Shown here piece by piece: positions 57,327 through 64,000 of a stretch of 64,000 bases of DNA. The notes beneath the pieces are model-generated. The model made no database searches. It was not told the origin of the DNA and was given only the letters and a program-made list of their open reading frames with translations. Within the stretch, counting starts at the first letter, position 1. Every line of letters begins with the position of its first letter. Both the position numbers and the translations under genes were made by a program. Source of the DNA: Streptomyces cirratus (lineage in GTDB: Bacteria; Actinomycetota; Actinomycetes; Streptomycetales; Streptomycetaceae); the NCBI RefSeq assembly GCF_014650775.1, contig NZ_BMVP01000005.1, forward strand, positions 186,001 through 250,000, read 5' to 3'.

Positions 57327-57356
57327 TTGACACGAGATATTGCATTTCGCTATTCT
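57327..57356 (+). promoter_or_regulatory. Promoter of the parA operon
   Basis: TTGACA at 57327-57332 and TATTCT at 57351-57356, spaced 18 bp, in an A+T-rich stretch that contrasts with the flanking genes. It gives a leader of about 50 nt before the ParA start. Confidence 0.65.
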
Positions 57357-57373
57357 AAATAAAAGAAATACTG

Positions 57374-57399
57374 CCGGAATGAACCCTTTGGGTTTCCGG
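57374..57399 (+). promoter_or_regulatory. Hairpin in the parA leader
   Basis: CCGGAA and AACCC on the left pair with GGGTT and TTCCGG on the right, with a small internal bulge and a TTT loop, 16 bp before the ParA ATG. It may be an attenuator, an RNA-stability element or an operator. Confidence 0.5.
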
Positions 57400-57415
57400 T
57401 AGATTTAACTTGCTT

Positions 57416-58168
57416 ATGGTTATCGCAGTTGCCTCGCAGAAGGGAGGCGTCGGAAAAACATCATCCACAATCTCACTTGCCGCCGGCCTCGCCCGTAAGG
57501 GCAAGCGTGTCCTGCTTATAGACATCGACTCGCAGGCCAACAGCAGCAAAGTTCTCTTGCCGAACTACCCCCAGATACAGACGCACCAGACCGTTTTTGC
57601 GACCATCCTTGAGCGTAGTCCCCTCCCGACACATCAGACGAGTGTGCCGAATCTTGAGATCGTCCCCTCGCATATCCTCCTGTCAAACACGGACGTGGAG
57701 CTAACAACTGCCATCGATCACCGAGAGGAACGGCTCAAGAAGGAGCTTGACGCCGTCAGGGGCAGGTACGACTACATCTTTATCGATTGCCCTCCCACCC
57801 TCTCGTGGCTCACGATCAATGCATTCACGGCTGCGGACCGCGTCATTGTGGTTGTCTCACCCGGCTACTTCGAACTTGACTCGATCGTTCAGATCAGCAA
57901 GACCATCAAAGACGTGCGCGGGTACTTTAACCCTTCCCTTGAGCTCGCCGGCCTTCTCTTCACGATGAGCGATCCAACCGTGAACAGTAAGACCTCACTG
58001 CAAATCCTGCGGCAGACCTACACGAGCTCGGTGCTCAACACTGTCATCCCCCGGAACACCGATCTGCGCGATGCGCACTTTCAGAAGCAGGACGTCTTTG
58101 CGTTTAACGCGAAGTCGCCCGCGGCGCTCGCCTACACCAAACTTATCAATGAGTTGTTTCACATATGA
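57416..58168 (+). CDS. parA: ParA-family partition ATPase
   Basis: A 250-residue deviant-Walker ATPase. The motif SQKGGVGKTSSTISLAAGLA (about 8-27) has the signature Lys; VLLIDIDSQANSSKVLLPN is Walker A', and YDYIFIDCPPTLSWLTINAF Walker B. It lacks the long N-terminal HTH of type Ia plasmid ParA, so it is type Ib-like in size. It would move or stabilise the excised element by gradient on the nucleoid. The ATG at 57416 has no ribosome site. The next gene overlaps by ATGA and encodes the likely centromere-binding partner. Confidence 0.92.
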   Translation: MVIAVASQKGGVGKTSSTISLAAGLARKGKRVLLIDIDSQANSSKVLLPNYPQIQTHQTVFATILERSPLPTHQTSVPNLEIVPSHILLSNTDVELTTAIDHREERLKKELDAVRGRYDYIFIDCPPTLSWLTINAFTAADRVIVVVSPGYFELDSIVQISKTIKDVRGYFNPSLELAGLLFTMSDPTVNSKTSLQILRQTYTSSVLNTVIPRNTDLRDAHFQKQDVFAFNAKSPAALAYTKLINELFHI

Positions 58169-58470
58169 ACAAGAAACTGTACACCAACATCATCACAAAT
58201 GAACTGGAGGGATCAGCGTTCTTCCCCGATAGGAAGAACAACCCCGTACCCCCCGTACGGGTAGTACCCCTGGTACGCCCTGTACTACCCGTACCCCCTC
58301 AAGGCAAGCGCATTATGAAACAGCGCCATCCTTTCGATATCTATCAGGATCAATACGAGTCGCTGCAATCCTTGGCGCTTGAGGAGAGGAAGCAGGGCGG
58401 CGTGGGCAGTATGTCCGCCATGGTTCGTGAAGCAATTGACAAACTCCTCGCCGAAAGGCGCTCTTCCTAA
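58165..58470 (+). CDS. Ribbon-helix-helix centromere-binding protein (ParB/ParG-like)
   Basis: 101 residues. The C-terminal half is a ribbon-helix-helix domain: HPFDIYQDQYESLQSLALEERKQGGVGSMSAMVREAIDKLLAERR (about 54-99). The N-terminal half is a Pro/Val/Arg-rich tail (PVPPVRVVPLVRPVLPVPP) whose DNA contains six GTAC boxes at exact 9-bp steps. The ATG overlaps the ParA stop. In type Ib partition, small RHH proteins bind iterated centromere boxes and stimulate ParA through a flexible N-terminal tail; the arrangement here fits that well. No HTH-type ParB is present. Confidence 0.85.
   Translation: MNKKLYTNIITNELEGSAFFPDRKNNPVPPVRVVPLVRPVLPVPPQGKRIMKQRHPFDIYQDQYESLQSLALEERKQGGVGSMSAMVREAIDKLLAERRSS
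58243..58294 (+). repeat. GTAC iteron array 1 (inside the RHH gene)
   Basis: Six GTAC boxes begin at 58246, 58255, 58264, 58273, 58282 and 58291, each exactly 9 bp apart. The first 35 bp of this cluster (58243-58277) recur exactly at 58501-58535. The array encodes the Pro/Val-rich tail of the RHH protein. Confidence 0.92.
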
Positions 58471-58500
58471 CCTTTTCTTCAGCTCCGTGCATGCTTCATA

Positions 58501-58566
58501 CCCGTACCCCCCGTACGGGTAGTACCCCTGGTACGGGTCGGCCCGTACGGTTCGTACGGCCCGTAC
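58501..58566 (+). repeat. GTAC iteron array 2 (downstream, candidate parS)
   Basis: Seven GTAC boxes begin at 58504, 58513, 58522, 58531, 58545, 58554 and 58563 (steps 9, 9, 9, 14, 9, 9). The first 35 bp are identical to array 1. It lies 30 bp after the RHH stop codon and is the best candidate for the partition centromere. Confidence 0.9.
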
Positions 58567-58634
58567 GGAACTAGGCAAGCACGATGTGAATTTGATTAGC
58601 TCATAACTGAAGCAGACACAGCAGCCGCCGTCTC

Positions 58635-58652
58635 CCCCGCTTAGCGGGGTTT
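58635..58652 (+). terminator. Terminator of the parA operon
   Basis: CCCCGC, loop TTA, GCGGGG, then TTT. A short G+C stem with a small loop and T-run, about 165 bp after the RHH stop. Confidence 0.65.
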
Positions 58653-59128
58653 GCGAATAAAGACGGACTAGCTGACCGTGACTGACGTGACCGAGTGACC
58701 GAAGCAAACACGATCGATCTATAAAGTAGGGGATCGATCTAGGGCCCTGGTTCATTATCAGCAAGCCTGAGTTACCTCATCACAAATCGCTGGCGTTTCA
58801 AAGAAAACCGACGCGCCAGCGTCGATAGGCAAGCGAAGGGAAACGAGGGATCCGAGGGAACGGGGAATAGGGGAGCCACCAAGGGGGACCTTAGGGGGAG
58901 GGTTCGTCATGCTCAAAAACGGCCTCGTGCCTGACTCTGTGAACACAAACCTTGATCGTAAATAGTGATCGAGTAGGTTTCGTACCCGGTTTGAGAGGAC
59001 GGGTGTCGTACCGTCTCAGGCCGGTACTACGGCCGGTACACCTGGAGCCGGTCAGTGGAAGCGTCCTGCGGACGGTTGTAGCTGGAAGGAATGGCCCGCT
59101 GACCAGCGGGTTCGGGGGTGGTCAGCAG

Positions 59129-59201
59129 ACGGGGGGAGTCAGCCTCGCCTCGGGGTTGTCCCGAGCTCCCTGCGGTCGGTGGCGAGGCTGACTCCCCCCG
59201 T
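59129..59201. repeat. 21-bp perfect inverted repeat (cruciform)
   Basis: The left arm (59129-59149, starting ACGGGGGGAGTC) is exactly complementary to the right arm (59181-59201, ending GACTCCCCCCGT). The 31-base loop contains a second stem CTCGGG/CCCGAG. It is the strongest secondary structure in element B. Confidence 0.93.
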
Positions 59202-59568
59202 CCTCTCCACCTGCGCGCAAGGAAACAACACAACCCTTCGGGGCGCACAGGTTCCGAGTCCACCCCCCAAGGGGGGCCACAGTGGCCGCCCGACGGCATT
59301 CCTTCCAGACCTTCCTTCCGTCAGGCGGCTATAGGCCGCTCACGCGGTAGAACAGATCCGTACCGGATCAAAGCAGTGGCGGCGACGCCGCAAAAGAGCT
59401 TGGGCTCCTCGCCAGCGAGCAGGGGGAACCGGTGGCCTGCGGGCCTGCCGGGCCGGCTTACGGTTGCGTTGACACCTCGGCAACCTGCTTCATGCTCCGT
59501 CGATGAATGGGACGGTGGAACGGCTCACAAACCCTTGAGAGTTGGTGGCCGATTCGTCCCGGATTCCC

Positions 59569-59597
59569 TTGGGATTTACCCTTGGGCGGGATAAACT
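59569..59597 (+). promoter_or_regulatory. Promoter of the HTH-integrase pair
   Basis: TTGGGA (59569-59574), 17-bp spacer, TAAACT (59592-59597), about 70 bp before the HTH gene start. Confidence 0.5.
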
Positions 59598-59670
59598 GGT
59601 AGTACCGCAGGCTAGCTTCTTGCAGCCAAGCGTCCTGGGCCCCAGCAAGTTCGCTGAGGAGGGGATCGCG

Positions 59671-59868
59671 ATGCATCCCACTCTTGATGAGATCCACTCT
59701 TGGGCAGCCACGGTTGATGTTCACAAGGCTGCCCAGGCTGTTGGTATCTCCAAGTCGCACCTGTATGAGTTGATCAAGCGGGGAGAGGCGCCGTTTCGGG
59801 TTGTCTCGTTTGGTAGCCGCTATCGCGTCATTACCGCGTCTCTCATCCGCTATTTGGAGGCGGCTTGA
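59671..59868 (+). CDS. Excisionase-like HTH protein
   Basis: 65 residues with a MerR/AlpA-type HTH: TVDVHKAAQAVGISKSHLYELIKRGEAPFRVVSFGSRYRVITASLIRYLEA. ATG 59671 follows GAGGAGG; the longer open frame upstream is unlikely. Small proteins of this type next to integrases act as recombination directionality factors (Xis) or as regulators of the integrase. It is 54 bp upstream of the integrase on the same strand, and a promoter lies ahead of it. Confidence 0.85.
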   Translation: MHPTLDEIHSWAATVDVHKAAQAVGISKSHLYELIKRGEAPFRVVSFGSRYRVITASLIRYLEAA

Positions 59869-59922
59869 GGAGGAGGGGAAGAGTCGAGGGTGCGGGGGGT
59901 TTCGTTGTAGGCAAGGTGCACA

Positions 59923-61125
59923 ATGAGCGATCCGATCACCAAGGTAATACTCAAGAACGGTTCGACGCGATACCGCTTCGTCACCGATGGTCCCCGCCGG
60001 CCTAACGGCGCGCGGCGACAGATCCGAAAGACCTTCGACACGAAGAAGCAGGCGCGCGACGAGCTCGCCCGAATTCGCCATCAGTCCACTACTGGAACGT
60101 TCGTGGTACCAAGCAAGGTCACGGTTGGCGAGCTTCTCGACCTGTGGCTGACGAGCGCCATTCGCGGCGTTGAAGAAGCGACCGCCTCCAACTACGACAA
60201 TGCCGTGAGGCCCGCCCGGCTCTTTCTCGGAGAAAAGCGGCTCCAGCTGCTGACCGAAGAAGACATCGAGGCATTTGTTGACTGGATGCTCACCCGCGGT
60301 CGGCAGCGTGGCGGAAAGCCGGGGACGGGCCTTGGCCTGAGATCCGTGCGGCTTACCCTTGGCCGGCTGCGCTCAGCGCTCAACCTTGCGGTTCGTCGTG
60401 GGTGGGTAGCCCGGAATGTCGCCGAGCATGTTCGCGTCTCACGCGATGCGGTGCGAAAAGCAGCGCAGGCTGACGCTAAGCGCCGCCCCTGGGACGAGAC
60501 CGAGGTCAAGGCGTTTATTGAGGCGACCAAGAGTGACCGCCTCTTTGGTGTCATGCTCCTAACCCTTATCGCGGAGCGTCCCGCCGAGGTGTGCGGCACG
60601 CGTTGGGAGGAAGACGTTGACCTCACCGGGGCCGGGACTATTGCGGTCGGTAATACTCGCACCATCGTCTACGACCGCAGCCTGCCGAAAGGGTCGCGCA
60701 ACAAGGTCGTTGAGAAGGACCCTAAGACCCGAAATGGTCGGCGTGTTCTGCCGCTGCCTAAGCCGCTGCAAGCGGCGCTTGTGACCTTTAGCGTCCGTCA
60801 GGCCGAGGAAAAACTTGCCGCAGGGGAAGCCTACGAAGCAAGCGGCTATGTGGTCGTTGACGAGCTGGGCCGACCCTTTAAGACGGACAAGTTGCGCCGC
60901 GAGGCCCACCGGTTGATGGCCCAAGCCGGCGTTCGGAAGGTGCGTCTCTACGACGCCCGCCACGCCGTTCTTTCCTGGATGGCCAACAACGGTGTGCCCG
61001 ATACCGTCGTCTCCGCCTGGGCGGGGCACGCTGACCTGTCCTTCACCAAGCGGGTCTATGTCCATCCCGACCCGCAGAGCCTCAAGGCCGGTTCGGACAA
61101 GCTCGGGGAACTGCTCGCCAGCTAA
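59923..61125 (+). CDS. int: Tyrosine integrase of element B
   Basis: 400 residues. The N-terminal arm-binding domain reads SDPITKVILKNGSTRYRFVTDGPRRPNGARRQIRKTFDTKKQARDELARI. A SAM-like core-binding domain follows (VTVGELLDLWLTSAIRGVEEATASNYDNAVRP...). The catalytic domain has box I TLIAERPAEVCGTRWEEDV, Lys in the KTRNGRRVLPLP hairpin, box II YDARHAVLSWMANNGVPDTVVSAWAGHADLSFTKRVYVHP, with Arg-His, GH and the Tyr nucleophile. The normal box is DLRHT; here it is DARHA. The gene ends 120 bp from the tRNA-Pro att copy, as expected for an integrase acting on that site. Confidence 0.95.
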   Translation: MSDPITKVILKNGSTRYRFVTDGPRRPNGARRQIRKTFDTKKQARDELARIRHQSTTGTFVVPSKVTVGELLDLWLTSAIRGVEEATASNYDNAVRPARLFLGEKRLQLLTEEDIEAFVDWMLTRGRQRGGKPGTGLGLRSVRLTLGRLRSALNLAVRRGWVARNVAEHVRVSRDAVRKAAQADAKRRPWDETEVKAFIEATKSDRLFGVMLLTLIAERPAEVCGTRWEEDVDLTGAGTIAVGNTRTIVYDRSLPKGSRNKVVEKDPKTRNGRRVLPLPKPLQAALVTFSVRQAEEKLAAGEAYEASGYVVVDELGRPFKTDKLRREAHRLMAQAGVRKVRLYDARHAVLSWMANNGVPDTVVSAWAGHADLSFTKRVYVHPDPQSLKAGSDKLGELLAS

Positions 61126-61185
61126 GGCATGATCCACCAGGTCTTGTGACGAAATGTGACACGACAACCCCAGAGAACGCACAGA

Positions 61186-61215
61186 AGCCCTGCCTCACCG
61201 AAGTGAGACAGGGCT
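61186..61215 (+). terminator. Integrase terminator
   Basis: AGCCCTG and CTCAC on the left pair with GTGAG and CAGGGCT on the right, with a CGAA loop. It lies between the integrase and the att site. Confidence 0.8.
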
Positions 61216-61244
61216 CTGAACTGCGACTACGAGGCGAACCTCTA

Positions 61245-61319
<75 letters not shown>

Positions 61320-61441
61320 TTGTGCCTCGGCACTGTGCCCCCCACCTGGGGTTTCCCCCTCCGCGGCGGGCACATGCAGAACATTACCGCACGCCGGGGG
61401 GTGTACGTGCACGGGTGATCGGCGGGGGGCACGATGGGCGG

Positions 61442-62023
61442 GTGAACGTACGGGATCGCGATGACGAGGGGCGGGCGCGCAGCGCGCGGCCGCGGGACGG
61501 GCTGGGGCGGCCGTTGCCGTACGGGGCGCCTGGGGTGGAGCGGCAGCCCGAGGGGGTGGTGCGGGCGCCGGCCGAGACGGTGGCGCAGGCGCAGCTGCTG
61601 CTGGACGCCGGGATGCCCTTCCACGCGCACGAGGTGTTCGAGGACGCCTGGAAGTCCGGGCCGTCGGAGCAGGCGCCGCTGTGGCGGGGGCTCGCGCAGC
61701 TGGCGGTGGGGCTGACGCATGCCGCCCGCGGGAACGCGGTGGGCGGGGCGCGGCTCCTGCGGCGCGGAGCCGATGCACTGGCCGAGCTGGAGGCCGAGGC
61801 GGAGGGGGGAGCCGCCCGGGCCGGGGCCGAGGCCGGGGGTGCGGCGGGCCCCGCCGGACCGACGGGTGCGGGCGGGGCTGGTGCAGGGCACGCCCCGTAC
61901 GGAATCGACGTGCCCGGTCTGGTCCGGTGGGCCCGGGAGCTGGCCGGGCGGGTGGAGGCCGGGCAGGCTGTCGACGCGGCGGCCGAGGCCCCGCACCTCG
62001 CCGCCCGGCCGGGCTCCGCTTGA
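61442..62023 (+). CDS. DUF309 family protein
   Basis: 193 residues. The conserved DUF309 core is AQLLLDAGMPFHAHEVFEDAWKSGPSEQAPLWRGLAQLAVGLTHAARGNAVGGARLLRRGADAL, a helical pair with conserved His/Glu/Trp residues. An Ala/Gly-rich insert of about 40 residues separates this from the last helix. The function of DUF309 is unknown. The start is GTG 61442; the frame is open upstream through the tRNA gene, which cannot be coding. It is the first chromosomal gene after the island. Confidence 0.82.
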   Translation: MNVRDRDDEGRARSARPRDGLGRPLPYGAPGVERQPEGVVRAPAETVAQAQLLLDAGMPFHAHEVFEDAWKSGPSEQAPLWRGLAQLAVGLTHAARGNAVGGARLLRRGADALAELEAEAEGGAARAGAEAGGAAGPAGPTGAGGAGAGHAPYGIDVPGLVRWARELAGRVEAGQAVDAAAEAPHLAARPGSA

Positions 62024-62044
62024 GTCGCCGCGTCGGACGCGCCC

Positions 62045-62434
62045 CTACGCCGGCTGGAGCAGGTCCCAGCGGTTGCCGTAGAGGTCCTGGAAGACGGCGA
62101 CGGAACCGTACGTCTCGTGGCGCGGCTCCTCCAGGAAGCGGACGCCCTCGGCGGTCATCCGGGCGTGGTCGCCCGCGAAGTCGTCGGTGTAGAGGAAGAA
62201 GCCGACGCGGCCGCCCGTCTGGTCGCCGACCCGGGAGCGCTGCGCTTCGTCCTTGGCCCGGGCCAGCAGCAGCGCCGATTCGGTGGCGCCGGGCGGACGG
62301 ACCACGACCCAGCGCGAGCCGTCGGGCCGGGCGGTGTCCTCGGCGAGAGTGAAGCCGAGGGCGCGGGTGTAGAAGTCGATGGCCTCGTCGTAGTCGTGGA
62401 CCACGAGGGCGGTGAGGGCGATGTGTGCGGACAT
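62045..62434 (-). CDS. VOC/glyoxalase-family protein
   Basis: 129 residues, a single vicinal-oxygen-chelate unit: HIALTALVVHDYDEAIDFYTRALGFTLAEDT, SALLLARA, RVGFFLYTDDFAGDHARM, GVRFLEEPRHETYGSVAVFQDLYGNRWDLLQ. The His and Glu/Asp positions fit metal binding. Proteins like this include glyoxalases and resistance proteins; the substrate is unknown. ATG 62434, just after the lutC stop and with GAGGG in the overlap region, indicates co-transcription with lutC. Confidence 0.82.
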   Translation of the reverse strand: MSAHIALTALVVHDYDEAIDFYTRALGFTLAEDTARPDGSRWVVVRPPGATESALLLARAKDEAQRSRVGDQTGGRVGFFLYTDDFAGDHARMTAEGVRFLEEPRHETYGSVAVFQDLYGNRWDLLQPA

Positions 62435-62439
62435 GTCCC

Positions 62440-63123
62440 TCATTGTGCGGGTGGGTTGATCAGGACCACCTCCAGGGTACGGGGGCCGTGGACGCCCTCC
62501 ACCCGGTCGAGCTCGATGTCGCTGGTGGCGGAGGGGCCGGAGATCCAGGTCAGCGGGCGGGTGGGGTCGAGGCGTTCGAGCGCCTGCGGGACGGAGTCCA
62601 CCAGCTGGTCAGGGACGCGGACCACGCAGATGTGGTGGTCCGGGATCAGGGTGATCCGGCGCCGCCCCTGGTCGGGGCCGCCGTCCAGGACGATCGTGCC
62701 GGTCTCGGCGACGGCGAGCGCGCAGCCCGTGACCACGCTGTCCACGGCGTCGAGCGCGTACGGGGTGGAGCCGGCCCGGTCCTCGACACGGACCGCCTGC
62801 GCCGCGTCGAGCCAGGACGGGGGCAGGCCGGGCGGCACGAGCACGGTCCGGGCGCCCCGTTCGGCGAGCAGCGCGGCCAGGAGCGGCGCGAGGCCGTCCT
62901 CGTCGGTGCGGTGGACCTTCGCGCGGTACTCGGCGAGGTTGGCGGCGAGCAGGTCAGCTGATTCGGCGGGTGTGCGGTCGCCGTGGACGCGGAGGTAGTC
63001 GCGGGGGATCCCGCCCTCGCCGGCGCCCGGCTCCCCCGGCGCCCGTCCGATCCCGCCCTCGCCGGCGCCCTGCTCCCCGAGGGCTCGCCTGATCCGGCCC
63101 AGTACCCGGTCCCTGCCGCTCAT
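62440..63123 (-). CDS. lutC: Lactate utilisation protein LutC
   Basis: 227 residues of the LutC/YkgG family: DRVLGRIRRALG, AEYRAKVHRTDEDGLAPLLAALLAERGARTVLVPPGLP, SVVTGCALAVAETGTIVLDGG, RRRITLIPDHHICVVRVPDQLVDSVPQAL, WISGPSATSDIELDRVEGVHGPRTLEVVLI. In LutABC it completes the iron-sulfur lactate oxidase that yields pyruvate. Its ATG at 63123 overlaps the lutB stop (ATGA). Near the N-terminus a 14-residue unit is duplicated (GEQGAGEGGIGRAP / GEPGAGEGGIPR). Confidence 0.92.
   Translation of the reverse strand: MSGRDRVLGRIRRALGEQGAGEGGIGRAPGEPGAGEGGIPRDYLRVHGDRTPAESADLLAANLAEYRAKVHRTDEDGLAPLLAALLAERGARTVLVPPGLPPSWLDAAQAVRVEDRAGSTPYALDAVDSVVTGCALAVAETGTIVLDGGPDQGRRRITLIPDHHICVVRVPDQLVDSVPQALERLDPTRPLTWISGPSATSDIELDRVEGVHGPRTLEVVLINPPAQ
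63007..63070 (-). repeat. In-frame 42-bp duplication in lutC
   Basis: A 22-bp identical segment occurs at 63007-63028 and 63049-63070, 42 bp apart, giving a duplicated Gly/Glu-rich 14-residue unit in the disordered N-terminal linker. Confidence 0.85.
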
Positions 63124-64000
63124 GCGCGTCCTCCCCGCTCCCTGGCCCACCAGTCGCGGAACGGTTCCCGCGGCGGCCGGGGCAGCTCGCGGCTGTCGGT
63201 CCAGGCGCGCCCCGGTCCCGGCAGCCGGCGGGGCCGCAGCCGCCGGGCACGGGACAGCAGCCGCTCCCCCGCGCGCAGCGCGCCGGGGCGTTCCAGCAGC
63301 AGCCGGGCGGCGCGCAGCGCGGCCCGTTCGGCGGTGTGGCCGCGCGCGGGCCGGATGCGTACGCGGATGCCCTCGCGGGTCGCCGGGCCGCCCTGGGCCA
63401 CGCGTTCGCGCAGGTGCAGGAGGACTTCGGGGATGTCGATGGCGACGGGGCACACCTCGTAGCAGGCGCCGCACAGCGTGGAGGCGTAGGGCAGCGAGGC
63501 GTCGATCTCCTCGTCGGTGCCCCGCAGTTGGGGGCTGAGGATCGCGCCGATGGGGCCGGGGTAGACGGAGCCGTAGGCATGGCCGCCGGCGCGCTCGTAG
63601 ACGGGGCAGACGTTCAGGCAGGCGGAGCAGCGGATGCAGCGCAGGGCTTGGCGGCCCACCTCGTCGGCGAGGGTGTCGGTGCGGCCGTTGTCGAGGAGGA
63701 CGAGGTGGAAGGCTGCGGGCCCGTCGCCGTCCGCCCCTTTCGACGGGCCCAGCCCGGTCCACATCGTGGTGTACGGGTTCATCCGTTCGGCGGTGGAGGA
63801 GCGCGGCAGCGTCTGGAGGAAGATCTCCAGGTCCCGGAAGGTCGGCACCACTTTTTCGATGCCCACGACGGAGATGAGGGTCTCGGGCAGGGTCAGGCAC
63901 ATCCGTCCGTTGCCCTCGGACTCGAAGACGACCATCGTGCCCGTCTCGGCGACCATGAAGTTGGCCCCCGAGACGGCGACTTTGGCGTGCAGGAACTTCT
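63120..64000 (-). CDS. lutB: Lactate utilisation iron-sulfur protein LutB (5' end outside window)
   Basis: C-terminal ~293 residues of LutB. The frame enters at KFLHAKVAVSGANFMVAETGTMVVFESEGNGRMCLTLPETLISVVGIEKVVPTF. The ferredoxin-type region has CIRCSACLNVCPVY and CGACYEVCPVAIDIPEVLLHLRE, two 4Fe-4S clusters. It is the central electron-transfer subunit for L-lactate oxidation. The stop overlaps the lutC start. lutA should lie just beyond the window. The last 80 residues are Arg/Pro-rich. Confidence 0.93.
   Translation of the reverse strand, partial: KFLHAKVAVSGANFMVAETGTMVVFESEGNGRMCLTLPETLISVVGIEKVVPTFRDLEIFLQTLPRSSTAERMNPYTTMWTGLGPSKGADGDGPAAFHLVLLDNGRTDTLADEVGRQALRCIRCSACLNVCPVYERAGGHAYGSVYPGPIGAILSPQLRGTDEEIDASLPYASTLCGACYEVCPVAIDIPEVLLHLRERVAQGGPATREGIRVRIRPARGHTAERAALRAARLLLERPGALRAGERLLSRARRLRPRRLPGPGRAWTDSRELPRPPREPFRDWWARERGGRA

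Larger units (their letters stand above)
58653..59670. other. One-kb structured non-coding region, candidate origin or oriT
   Basis: No convincing gene over 1018 bp, in an otherwise compact element. It contains three GTGAC-type direct repeats (58678-58702), two GATCGATCT copies 20 bp apart (58712, 58732), further GTAC boxes near 58982-59040, a CCCGCTG/CAGCGGG palindrome (59095-59110), a 21-bp-arm cruciform (59129-59201), CCCCCCAAGGGGGG (59263-59276), and GGCCACAGTGGCC (59275-59287). This density is typical of replication or transfer origins. Which, if either, cannot be decided from sequence. Confidence 0.6.

Noticed and set aside
58243..58566. GTAC repeats as a CRISPR array
   Set aside because: The repeat unit is 9 bp with no unique spacers and lies partly in a coding gene; this is an iteron array.
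59118..59594. 158-codon frame in the candidate origin region
   Set aside because: It runs through the 21-bp inverted repeat and other palindromes and has no recognisable domain or ribosome site.

Overview
The window is high-GC actinobacterial chromosome, almost certainly Streptomyces. Supporting signs are strong G/C bias at third codon positions, frequent GTG starts, GTGA/ATGA gene overlaps, a sugar ABC importer without its own ATPase, rare TTA codons confined to one island, and families typical of the genus (DUF1996, DUF4142, the XRE/DUF6879 pair, DUF7848).

Layout. 1-7352 (minus strand): end of ctaD, a site-2-protease-like membrane peptidase with CBS domains, two lipoproteins, and a NuoF-like/ferredoxin protein overlapping a ferric-reductase-like membrane protein (a probable redox module). 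7813-13994: PucR-type regulator, ECF sigma factor with fused zinc finger, DUF1996 and DUF4142 secreted proteins, and a secreted tripeptidyl aminopeptidase. 14083-19551: TetR/SDR divergent pair with three operators, thioesterase-MFS pair, and a 2,4-dienoyl-CoA reductase. 19697-31978: glycan use, comprising an ABC importer with a GH38 alpha-mannosidase, secreted GH27 and GH89 glycosidases, a TetR and a dehydratase. 32184-37440: a membrane molybdo-oxidoreductase, an esterase, a MarR/isochorismatase-fold pair, and an anti-sigma/anti-anti-sigma pair.

37603-61288 is a composite genomic island in a tRNA-Pro(GGG) gene. Three copies of the tRNA 3' end mark it. A diverged copy (37603-37642) and a 44-bp copy (44174-44217) bound an older 6.6-kb element A: a TetR-controlled aromatic meta-cleavage operon plus a broken integrase next to its right end. 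The 44-bp copy and an identical one inside the intact tRNA gene (61245-61288) bound element B, about 17 kb. Element B is more A+T rich and intact. It carries an integrase, a small HTH protein, ParA plus a ribbon-helix-helix partner with a GTAC iteron array, two HerA/VirD4-type ATPases (one with a C-terminal IF2-N-like domain), a replication-relaxation nuclease-fold protein, an SSB-like protein, regulators, and a 1-kb structured non-coding region. I recognise no RepSA, primase-polymerase or FtsK-like TraB, so it does not fit the usual actinomycete integrative conjugative element plan. It is the best candidate here for an undescribed system.

61442-64000: DUF309 protein, a VOC protein and the lutB/lutC lactate-utilisation genes running off the window.
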